From the NCBI GenBank assembly GCA_036274675.1, contig DASUFE010000118.1, positions 1-10,818 on the forward strand: 10,818 bases of DNA, written 5' to 3'. Origin of the DNA: DASUFE01 sp036274675 (lineage in GTDB: Bacteria; Pseudomonadota; Gammaproteobacteria; HTCC5015). Shown in pieces: positions 5,248-10,818 of the stretch. Under the pieces are notes generated by a model. The model saw only the letters and a list, made by a program, of their open reading frames with translations, did no database searches and was not told the DNA's origin. The first letter of the stretch is position 1, and each line of letters starts with the position of its first letter. The position numbers were made by a program, and so were the translations under genes.

Positions 5248-6336
5248 TCACTGCTCCAGGGTGATCGTGCCTTTGGCGCATTGAAGCCGGAATTCTGATT
5301 TCATATCCGTATCTTCAAACCTGTAAGTACGATTTGAAGGATCGCCGGTGATACCGACAAAACGGTTTCTTGTATTTGAACCACGCAGCATGGACTTGAG
5401 CATCGTCTCGTCCGGACACTCGCCCATGTCCATATAGGCTTCCGCAAGCATGGCCTTCAGGCCGGTTGCATTTCCGATTACGGCGGCTTTCTTGATATTG
5501 ACCAACGACCTGTTGATAACATCCATTTCATCAAGAAACTTCTGCGCTTCGCTCACGCGCTCCGCATGCGTTTGATTCGCCGCAATCACCTCGCGCGCCC
5601 TGTTGGCAGCCAGCGCGCCAAGCTCGGCTTTCCTGTTAAGGTCGACGGCAGGGTCCCCGAATTCAACCAGCATACGCCTGGCCTCAAACATCAGCAGGCC
5701 ATATTTCAATTCATCTTCCGCCATTTCTTTCCACTTAGCCTGAGCCGGCGACGCGGTCGCGGCGAGCCTGGTGAAGGTCTTGCGCGCGCTTTCGAACTCG
5801 CCCGCGCGCTTCAATTCCATCCCCTTGTTATACATCTCCGCTATTGCAGCATCATCGCCACCCTGTTTCGGGGGAGAAACCAGGGTGACGGCAAGCCGGT
5901 CCTCCATGCGGAGGGCGGCCTCACGCCCTACGTACTCGAAAGCCTGGTAAATGCCGGCATACTCCAGATGACTGATCGAAATGGAAGCTGTCGAGACCAG
6001 CGAAGGAACATCGGCGGCGTTCAAGGTCAGGGTAAATTTCACGGTTTCAGCCGGCCCGAGCAGGGATAACTCAGCGATCAGTTGCCCCACATCAGGGCCA
6101 CCGGCGCTGACGAAATAAAGCCGTCGACTGTCGGTCAAAACCGACAAGGCGGTATCCAATGCCGCGGCCTTCATTTGCTCCTCCGGCAAAGGGTACCAAT
6201 GATCGGTAGACAGCTTCTGCTCCACCAGCACCTTGATCCCTCCGGTATCCGCACCCGCGGTTCCGGCAACCAGGCAAGCAAGCATCAACAAAGTTGCCCT
6301 CAGGCAGCGGCCACGGAAAATTTTATTTTCTTTCAT
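5248..6336 (-). CDS. Exported protein of unknown function with TPR-like helical middle
   Basis: This 362-residue protein starts with a Sec signal peptide (basic residues to R13, hydrophobic core to about 24, likely AGA|D cleavage near 29). A Cys at 21 sits inside the core without a proper lipobox, so a lipoprotein is less likely. Residues about 30-150 look alpha/beta (a strand with K-V-L-V-E-Q-K-L, then V-K-F-T-L-T-L-N). Residues about 165-215 have a TPR-like pattern: M-Y-N-K-G-M-E-L-K-R-A-G-E-F-E-S-A-R-K-T-F. More amphipathic helices follow to about 290. The last about 75 residues contain a Cys pair (C319 and C355), G-x-C-P-D, and a beta-rich end that faintly recalls minor-pilin tails. GGGGGAG just before the ATG is a strong ribosome-binding site. 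It probably acts in the periplasm or at the cell surface; I do not recognise the family. Confidence 0.7.
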   Translation of the reverse strand: MKENKIFRGRCLRATLLMLACLVAGTAGADTGGIKVLVEQKLSTDHWYPLPEEQMKAAALDTALSVLTDSRRLYFVSAGGPDVGQLIAELSLLGPAETVKFTLTLNAADVPSLVSTASISISHLEYAGIYQAFEYVGREAALRMEDRLAVTLVSPPKQGGDDAAIAEMYNKGMELKRAGEFESARKTFTRLAATASPAQAKWKEMAEDELKYGLLMFEARRMLVEFGDPAVDLNRKAELGALAANRAREVIAANQTHAERVSEAQKFLDEMDVINRSLVNIKKAAVIGNATGLKAMLAEAYMDMGECPDETMLKSMLRGSNTRNRFVGITGDPSNRTYRFEDTDMKSEFRLQCAKGTITLEQ

Positions 6337-6574
6337 CAGACTCCCCCTTCAGGCAACTTAATATTCCCATTCAGACCCACAGCCCGCGATCCAGTCAGGA
6401 AAGCCCGCCCGGCAAACAAACCCAGAACACTTAAAGAAAGAAGAATGCCCAATGCCAAAATGCCATAGCCTCAAATGAATTGCAATGCAGCGCATAGCTC
6501 AACCCAATCTACACGTCGACTGAAGATCCTTTCTTACTCTTAATTCCTAATCTGACCTCAATTATATTTTCCCT
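6337..6574. other. Gene-free stretch upstream of the exported-protein gene
   Basis: No convincing coding frame is seen on either strand. Three AATGCC words at 6444, 6451 and 6459 form a short imperfect tandem. The region between 6520 and 6574 is AT-rich, unlike its surroundings. A TATTAA on the minus strand close to the 5248-6336 start could be a -10 element, but no matching -35 is clear. The rest of the gap to 6714 is the MITE-like element. Confidence 0.4.
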
Positions 6575-6715
6575 GAACCTATCTCAAAATGTAGCGAGCG
6601 CAGGTAAGACGAGGCAAAAGCGAACGAAAAAGCGCAGTTTATAGAGACATAAATGAGCATTTTGAGAGAGCTTTTAACGAAGTATTACCAAGCGTAGTAA
6701 TTTTGGGATGGGTTC
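6575..6715. mobile_element. MITE-like non-coding element with terminal inverted repeats
   Basis: The left end GAACCTATCTCAAAA (6575-6589) and the reverse complement of the right end TTTTGGGATGGGTTC (6701-6715) agree at 13 of 15 positions. Inside, CTCAAAATG (6583-6591) pairs perfectly with CATTTTGAG (6658-6666), and GGTAAGAC (6603-6610) pairs with GTATTACC (6682-6689) apart from one base. The 141-bp unit can therefore fold into a long imperfect structure. It encodes no credible protein. No target-site duplication is obvious (left flank ends CCCT, right flank begins TACA). The right terminal base is the last base of the stop codon of the MazG-like gene. Such an element would be moved by a transposase in trans; a large structured repeat or small RNA is the alternative. 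Confidence 0.6.
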
Positions 6716-7098
6716 TACAAAAGGTCCTTATATTGCGGCGGTCTCCACCCTTCCGGCTTCTGCACCTTGCCGTTGACGTATTTGATCGAACCGTCCTGCT
6801 GCTTCTTACCCAGATTCGCATCGCAAATCCGGTTCAGCACATCCTCCACCTTCTTCACCGCAATTTCATGCGCATCACCCGCGCTTCTGAATTCCTTATA
6901 TATACCGTTAATCGCGATGAACGCCACATCCCCGAAACCATCGATAATCTCTTCCCGGTCATTGGCTGTTATCGCATCCTTCGTTTCCTGAATTTCCTCG
7001 GCCAGAAATTCAATCGTCTTGCTCAACAACTGCTCACGCTTCAAGTCAGGCTTAACCTCGAAGTCCCGGCTGAACTCGGTGGATTTTTTTATGATCAT
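6715..7098 (-). CDS. MazG-like NTP pyrophosphohydrolase
   Basis: A 127-residue all-alpha NTP pyrophosphohydrolase of the MazG/PRA-PH/dUTPase superfamily. Enzymes of this family hydrolyse (d)NTPs to the monophosphate and pyrophosphate using Mg-binding acidic residues on two helices. The metal motif is visible as E34-E35-x-x-E38 in the first helix and E50-x-x-D53 with D57 in the second (E-I-I-D-G-F-G-D). The C-terminal part (A-N-L-G-K-K, then G-K-V-Q-K-P-E-G-W-R-P-P) resembles the tail of phage and plasmid MazG-like proteins, in which a conserved Asn and a G-K-V-x-K-x-P segment close over the substrate. It lies about 105 bases downstream of the toxin-antitoxin pair on the same strand. A TTGACG on the minus strand upstream hints at its own promoter, but no clear -10 follows. 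The Shine-Dalgarno is weak. The stop codon's last base is the end of the MITE-like element, so the native C-terminus may have been altered. Confidence 0.8.
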   Translation of the reverse strand: MIIKKSTEFSRDFEVKPDLKREQLLSKTIEFLAEEIQETKDAITANDREEIIDGFGDVAFIAINGIYKEFRSAGDAHEIAVKKVEDVLNRICDANLGKKQQDGSIKYVNGKVQKPEGWRPPQYKDLL

Positions 7099-7204
7099 TT
7101 CTTTTGCTCTAGTGGGTTAAGAATTAGTGTGCCTGCGTCAAAAACTTTTCATCTGACTTCATTATTTGTAACTTGCAGTCAGAACACACCTGAATAAAGC
7201 ACTG

Positions 7205-7417
7205 TTATAGGGGACCCTTCTTAAGATCGGACTCATAGCCGGCAGCAGTTTCCTGCACTTGAGCCGGCTCAATACGCCGCCATTCACCATTGTTCGCCAC
7301 AATCAGCCCCGTATGAGTAGCCACAGCCACCTCACGAGCGCGTTGTGCCGCACGGCGTATCGCAGCCATGGAATTGCGCAGATTAGGATCGCGCGCGTGT
7401 GCGATATTGGCCTTCAT
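7205..7417 (-). CDS. Small protein, putative antitoxin of the zeta-like toxin
   Basis: The 70-residue product begins four bases inside the upstream gene (ATGA overlap), with GGGGTGA five bases before its ATG, so it is translated with the zeta-like kinase. Residues about 15-35 form a basic amphipathic helix (A-A-I-R-R-A-A-Q-R-A-R-E). They are followed by a short beta segment, T-G-L-I-V-A-N-N-G-E-W-R-R-I, then a P-A-Q-V helix start. Small proteins pairing an Ala/Arg-rich helix with a G-x-x-I/V-V-x-x-x-G-K/E-x-x-x-I strand are, as I recall, common partners of zeta-toxin-like genes, often encoded before the toxin. Here it comes after. Antitoxin function is inferred from this pattern and the coupling, not from a recognised domain. 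Confidence 0.55.
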   Translation of the reverse strand: MKANIAHARDPNLRNSMAAIRRAAQRAREVAVATHTGLIVANNGEWRRIEPAQVQETAAGYESDLKKGPL

Positions 7418-7932
7418 TTTTCACCCCATTCAAGCAATCTCGGCTCGGGTCCGCTGTTATCATACAACACCCAGGCATCAACCAGAGCCCGGTAGATCTC
7501 ATTGAAGTTTCTCCATCCCGCATGGAACCGGCGCCGGACGATATCGTCTTGCACGTGGTGTCCACCCTGTCGAACCCTTTCAGTAACTCGAGCTATCGCC
7601 ATTTCCGGGGAAGGCAAGGATAAAAAAATCAGCGTTACATGATAACCCTTGGACTGCCAATCCGGAATCCGACGCGCATAACCGATGCCGGACAACGTAG
7701 TTTCAAACGCAAAACTTCTGCCAGCCGCCTCGTGTTCCGCGATCGCCTCCAGCATCAATCGCCCCGCTTTGCCTGCGGCCAATTCAGGGGCGAATGGCGA
7801 CAAGCCTTTTGCGATCAGGTCAGCATTAATGAAAAAAGGGCACTGCGCCTCATGAGGCAAAAACTCTTCCGCGAAAGTTGTTTTGCCTGCGCCGTTAGGG
7901 CCCGCGATTATTAGGATAGTCTTCCTGTCCAT
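7414..7932 (-). CDS. Zeta-toxin-like P-loop kinase
   Basis: This 172-residue P-loop protein of the zeta toxin/AAA_33 group has a Walker A G11-P-N-G-A-G-K17-T-T, then I-N-A-D38 and L-I-A-K-G-L-S-P-F, which in zeta toxins help bind the sugar-nucleotide substrate. F-E77-T-T-L-S-G follows, then the lid region R-V-x-x-R-V-x-x-G-G-H-H-V-x-x-D-x-x-x-R-R-R-F, and a final Y-D-N-S strand. Zeta toxins phosphorylate UDP-N-acetylglucosamine and block cell-wall synthesis. Many chromosomal Gram-negative relatives are uncharacterised, so the substrate here is open. The start lies 2 nt after the stop of the restriction helicase and the end overlaps the small downstream gene. It therefore belongs to the same operon and may act as a toxic back-up to restriction. 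Confidence 0.85.
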   Translation of the reverse strand: MDRKTILIIAGPNGAGKTTFAEEFLPHEAQCPFFINADLIAKGLSPFAPELAAGKAGRLMLEAIAEHEAAGRSFAFETTLSGIGYARRIPDWQSKGYHVTLIFLSLPSPEMAIARVTERVRQGGHHVQDDIVRRRFHAGWRNFNEIYRALVDAWVLYDNSGPEPRLLEWGEK

Positions 7933-7934
7933 TA

Positions 7935-10589
7935 CTAGATCTTTTCGTCAACGAGCGTATGTTTCCAGTCTTTTTCCAGAAGCATACGGAAACGCAACTT
8001 TTGGCTCTCATCTTCTATACGAAGTTCACCCACCGTGCTAGCCGCAATATCGCTGTGGCGCGATAGTAATTCAAAGAGTTTACGTTTGTACTCGGTGTCT
8101 TCGTTACCTTTCAGGTGCTCACCTTTGGTTTCAAGGACCGTGAAACGGAATTTCCCGTCTTCGACGCCATGAATGCAGGCCAGAAGGTCGGGATAGACTT
8201 TATAGCGTTGCCAACCCTGCAAACCATAGGAATTCCGGTTGACCGCTATCCGGTGCCACCAGTAGACGGCCTCGCTTTCGTCCAGATACCAGGCCGTATT
8301 TTTTTCCAGCTCATTGAAGTCCCGCTGATAAACTTTCTCGAACAGGCTCTTCTCCAGTTCCTGGCCGTTTCTGCGCCGCAAAAGCATATCGAAATCCGAT
8401 ACTTCAATTTCCAGGGTCTCTGCGATTTTCCAGTTCAGTTCCGGATCGTTCGAGGCGACGAGGCGCAGGCTGATATCGCCGGTCTCCAGCTTTGATTGGA
8501 ATAACACTTCCGCTTCCATGTCTACCCGGGCGCGCAACTCATTCTTGATAGTCTGTACAAGATCCAGCCGGTTTAGGTAAATCTGGGTATCGGTCGCGCC
8601 GCGCGTGCGCAGCGTATCCAGCGTCTCTTCCAGGATGCGCATGCCTTGCCAGGGATTTGGGATCACGTCCAGCAGTTGGCGTACCAGGAACGGGATATCG
8701 ATACCCTCTTCCGGCAGGCGCTCCAGGGCCTCCTGCTCCAGTTCGAATACGGTCTGCCCGGTTTCTTTTGCCCTGCGCTCGATGGTAATACGCGCAAGCG
8801 TCCGTTGCAGCTTTTCCTCTCCGTCCATTTGGAGTTTGTCCGCCTGCAGGAAACGCAGGGACTCCCAGTTCAGATTGCCGAGGATATCTCGGTCGTAATC
8901 CAGCGGCCGATAGCCCTCCGTGGCTTCCGGATCGCGGTGGAGCACGCGCGGGAGGAAAATCGGCGGCAATCCGGCGAAGGCGGGTCTGCGCTTTATGGTT
9001 TCACGGCGCATGATGCGCGCCTGCCCGCTGCCTGGGTCGACGGCTTTCACGCTGGAAGCGAGATCCGCCATGCCTTCCTCCTGCAGACCCTTGCGCACAC
9101 CATCTACCGCCTCCGTGACGTCCTGATCGAAAGTAAAGACATAACACTCATCCAGCGCGGGATGACGGGTAAGCCGGGCATGGGGCTGGCGCAATACGCG
9201 GCCGATCATCTGGGTAAGCGCGGTTGTGGCGGTGGTTTTGGAGAGGATTGCCAGTACATATGCAAAAGGGCAATCCCAACCCTCGCGCAACGCATCCTTG
9301 GTGATAATGAAACGTACCGACGAGGTATCAGCCAGCAGGTTTTCATCGCCCAGCTCGTCAGTCTCGGAGGTCTTCAGGCGTATCCATTCTTCCTTGACGC
9401 CCAGCTTTTCGATCAGGTATTCACGAACATCCTCGGCGTGCACAAAGGCTTTGTCGCGCTGATCCTTTCCCGTTCGATCCACGCGTATAAGGACGATCGG
9501 CCGTATATAACGCCCGGATTCGGCCTGAAACGTCCGCGCGGCATTTTCCAGTTCCGTCTGTCTGGCGTGAGCCAGGGTCAAAGTATGTTTCCAATCACCT
9601 TTGGCTTCATTGATGATGTTGATGGGCAGCTTGATCATTTCCTCGTCCTTGAGATCCGCGCCGGGAACATTCACCAGTACGTTCGACTGATGCCTGCCAT
9701 TGGTATTAGGCGTGGCCGAGAGTTCGAGTATGAAGCCGGGATTGAAATCGCACAGCGTCTGGCGTGCGGTGTCTGAATAAGCCTTATGCCCCTCGTCGAT
9801 GATCACAACCGGGCGAACCAGTTTGAGCACGTTGCCCAGACTTTGCTTCACGGAAATGGATCCAGGCAGGATTCCATCGGCAAAACCCAGGTCGGCGAGA
9901 TCGTTCTGGTGCAGATTGGGCACGGCATCCAGCAGTTTACGGTTCGCCTCGCTATCATCTTCAGGCGGAAAGAACGAGGTAAATCGCCCGCTGTCGCGGA
10001 ACAAGCGCAGGGTATCCTTGGATTGCCGCGCCGCCGAGGGCAGCATCAACAGCATCACACAGAGCTGGTTTTCCACATCACGGCGCGTAAACGCATCATT
10101 CTTTTCGAGCAGTTTCACGCGCCCGCCGGAGACGCGCTCCAGCATCTGCCGGTAAGGATGTTCGCGGTTCGCCAGTTGTTTCCAGGTCTGTTTATAAATG
10201 GAATCCGAAGGCACCACCCACAGCACCAGCCCGGTCTGGCGTTTGAAATAGTCGGTCTGGATACGCTCCAGCGCGGCGGCGGCGAGCAGGGTCTTGCCGC
10301 CGCCTGTGGGTACCTTGAAGCAGATATTCGGAATGGAACGCTGCAAACCATCGGTGCGCGTGATATAGGGAGCTACCACAGGATTACCGTTCTGGTAGAG
10401 ATAAGGCAGCAGCCGCTCGGCGTTCAGTTGATCCCAGGCTTCGCGGCAATAATCACCCAGGGAAACGGTTCTGCCCTTGCTCTTCTGGAATTCGACAAAT
10501 TCTTCCGCATCGTCGCGCTTCGCCATCAGCACCGCGAGGTAGCGATCCAGCCGCTTCAGAACTCCCTGCTGATATTCCTTCAGCTCCAC
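7935..10589 (-). CDS. Type III-like restriction enzyme Res subunit (SF2 helicase with PD-(D/E)XK nuclease)
   Basis: An 884-residue superfamily 2 helicase/translocase with a C-terminal nuclease, as in the Res subunits of type III restriction enzymes. Motif I is V-P-T-G96-G-G-K99-T-L-L, motif II D265-E-G-H, motif III S291-A-T-P. Motifs V/VI are L-R-E-G-W-D-C at 434-440 and Q460-M-I-G-R-V-L-R-Q-P. The end carries a nuclease signature: Y-P800-D801-L-L-A, then V-L-E820-T-K822-G, with a conserved W-Y-L-D and W-W-H-R stretch before it. Motif II is DEGH rather than DEAH, a known Res variant. Res enzymes use ATP to move on DNA and cut when paired with a Mod methyltransferase that recognises the site. 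The GTG start is set by GGGAG seven bases upstream and lies 2 nt after the previous gene's stop. The next gene starts 2 nt after this stop. All catalytic motifs appear intact, so it is probably active. Confidence 0.88.
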   Translation of the reverse strand: MELKEYQQGVLKRLDRYLAVLMAKRDDAEEFVEFQKSKGRTVSLGDYCREAWDQLNAERLLPYLYQNGNPVVAPYITRTDGLQRSIPNICFKVPTGGGKTLLAAAALERIQTDYFKRQTGLVLWVVPSDSIYKQTWKQLANREHPYRQMLERVSGGRVKLLEKNDAFTRRDVENQLCVMLLMLPSAARQSKDTLRLFRDSGRFTSFFPPEDDSEANRKLLDAVPNLHQNDLADLGFADGILPGSISVKQSLGNVLKLVRPVVIIDEGHKAYSDTARQTLCDFNPGFILELSATPNTNGRHQSNVLVNVPGADLKDEEMIKLPINIINEAKGDWKHTLTLAHARQTELENAARTFQAESGRYIRPIVLIRVDRTGKDQRDKAFVHAEDVREYLIEKLGVKEEWIRLKTSETDELGDENLLADTSSVRFIITKDALREGWDCPFAYVLAILSKTTATTALTQMIGRVLRQPHARLTRHPALDECYVFTFDQDVTEAVDGVRKGLQEEGMADLASSVKAVDPGSGQARIMRRETIKRRPAFAGLPPIFLPRVLHRDPEATEGYRPLDYDRDILGNLNWESLRFLQADKLQMDGEEKLQRTLARITIERRAKETGQTVFELEQEALERLPEEGIDIPFLVRQLLDVIPNPWQGMRILEETLDTLRTRGATDTQIYLNRLDLVQTIKNELRARVDMEAEVLFQSKLETGDISLRLVASNDPELNWKIAETLEIEVSDFDMLLRRRNGQELEKSLFEKVYQRDFNELEKNTAWYLDESEAVYWWHRIAVNRNSYGLQGWQRYKVYPDLLACIHGVEDGKFRFTVLETKGEHLKGNEDTEYKRKLFELLSRHSDIAASTVGELRIEDESQKLRFRMLLEKDWKHTLVDEKI

Positions 10590-10591
10590 CC

Positions 10592-10818
10592 TCAGTCTCC
10601 CAGAATCTTATGGACAGCGTAGGGCAACTGGCAGAACTCGATGCGGCGGGCGGTCAACTCCTTCTGGCTCATGAACTTGGCCACGGCGAAGACGATAGCG
10701 CGCTTGCCGGTCGGATTCGATTTCGAGATGGCCTCCACGCGTTCGGCGTTGAGCGCCGCGTTATTCGAGCGCAGCCATTCCCGGTCCGGCTGGTAGAACA
10801 GATGCACCCGGAACAACT
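10592..10818 (-). CDS. C-terminal part of the gene upstream of res, probably DNA methyltransferase (runs off right edge)
   Basis: The reading frame is open to the window edge and gives about 75 residues ending V-H-K-I-L-G-D. The segments F-Y-Q-P-D-R-E-W-L and C-Q-L-P-Y-A-V-H recall the C-termini of site-specific DNA methyltransferases coded before this type of Res protein. That is a memory-based match, and no methylation motif (D/N-P-P-Y/W or F-x-G-x-G) lies in the window. Position supports it, since Mod precedes Res in type III systems and the stop is only 2 nt before the res GTG. A target-recognition region would also be expected in the missing part. An unrelated defence subunit is the alternative. 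Confidence 0.5.
   Translation of the reverse strand, partial: LFRVHLFYQPDREWLRSNNAALNAERVEAISKSNPTGKRAIVFAVAKFMSQKELTARRIEFCQLPYAVHKILGD

Noticed and set aside
6444..6464. Three AATGCC words as a CRISPR-like or iteron array
   Set aside because: Too short (6-base units, three copies, 7-8 base spacing) to support an array or an origin.
8646..9776. Open frame of 376 codons on the plus strand
   Set aside because: Lies entirely antisense to the conserved helicase motifs of the Res gene; no recognisable protein or ribosome-binding site.
9786..10622. Plus-strand frame of 278 codons across the res start
   Set aside because: Complementary shadow of res; His/Gln-rich without any domain.
1..10818. 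tRNA, rRNA, CRISPR array or complete insertion sequence
   Set aside because: No cloverleaf, conserved rRNA stretch, regular direct-repeat array or transposase motif was seen in the window.

Overview
The window looks like a chromosomal segment of a moderately GC-rich proteobacterium, probably of the beta/gamma group. Pointers are a ChrR-type ECF sigma/anti-sigma module, exported proteins with Gram-negative-style Sec signal peptides, and intergenic REP-like hairpins. No rRNA, tRNA or other marker fixes the species, so the placement is an inference.

Left part (1-5250). A papain-family (C1) exported peptidase lies on the minus strand. It is followed downstream by the signal peptide of another exported protein that runs off the left edge. 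Divergent from the peptidase is a plus-strand pair. The first gene is one polypeptide joining an ECF sigma factor to a complete ChrR-like anti-sigma factor (zinc-finger half plus cupin half). The second is a MEDS-domain sensory protein whose last third is put out of frame by an apparent one-base deletion. The displaced MEDS 3' end runs convergently into a minus-strand class I glyceraldehyde-3-phosphate dehydrogenase gene. Upstream of that gene are a perfect 24-bp palindrome, a small two-helix membrane protein, and a hairpin-rich intergenic stretch.

Middle (5248-6715). A minus-strand exported protein of unknown function with a TPR-like middle is followed by a gene-free region of about 380 bases. 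Its distal part (6575-6715) is a 141-bp MITE-like element with 15-bp imperfect terminal inverted repeats. The element ends exactly on the last base of the next gene's stop codon.

Right part (6715-10818). This resembles a defence island on the minus strand, in transcription order: the C-terminus of a probable DNA methyltransferase (off the right edge), a type III-like restriction helicase/nuclease (Res), a zeta-toxin-like P-loop kinase, a 70-residue putative antitoxin, and, after about 105 bases, a MazG-like NTP pyrophosphohydrolase. The first four are spaced by 2 nt, 2 nt and a 4-nt ATGA overlap, so they are almost certainly one translationally coupled operon. The arrangement suggests restriction backed by a toxin arm, with a nucleotide-pool enzyme nearby.

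The two most interesting items are the sigma/ChrR fusion with its MEDS partner and the restriction-zeta toxin operon.
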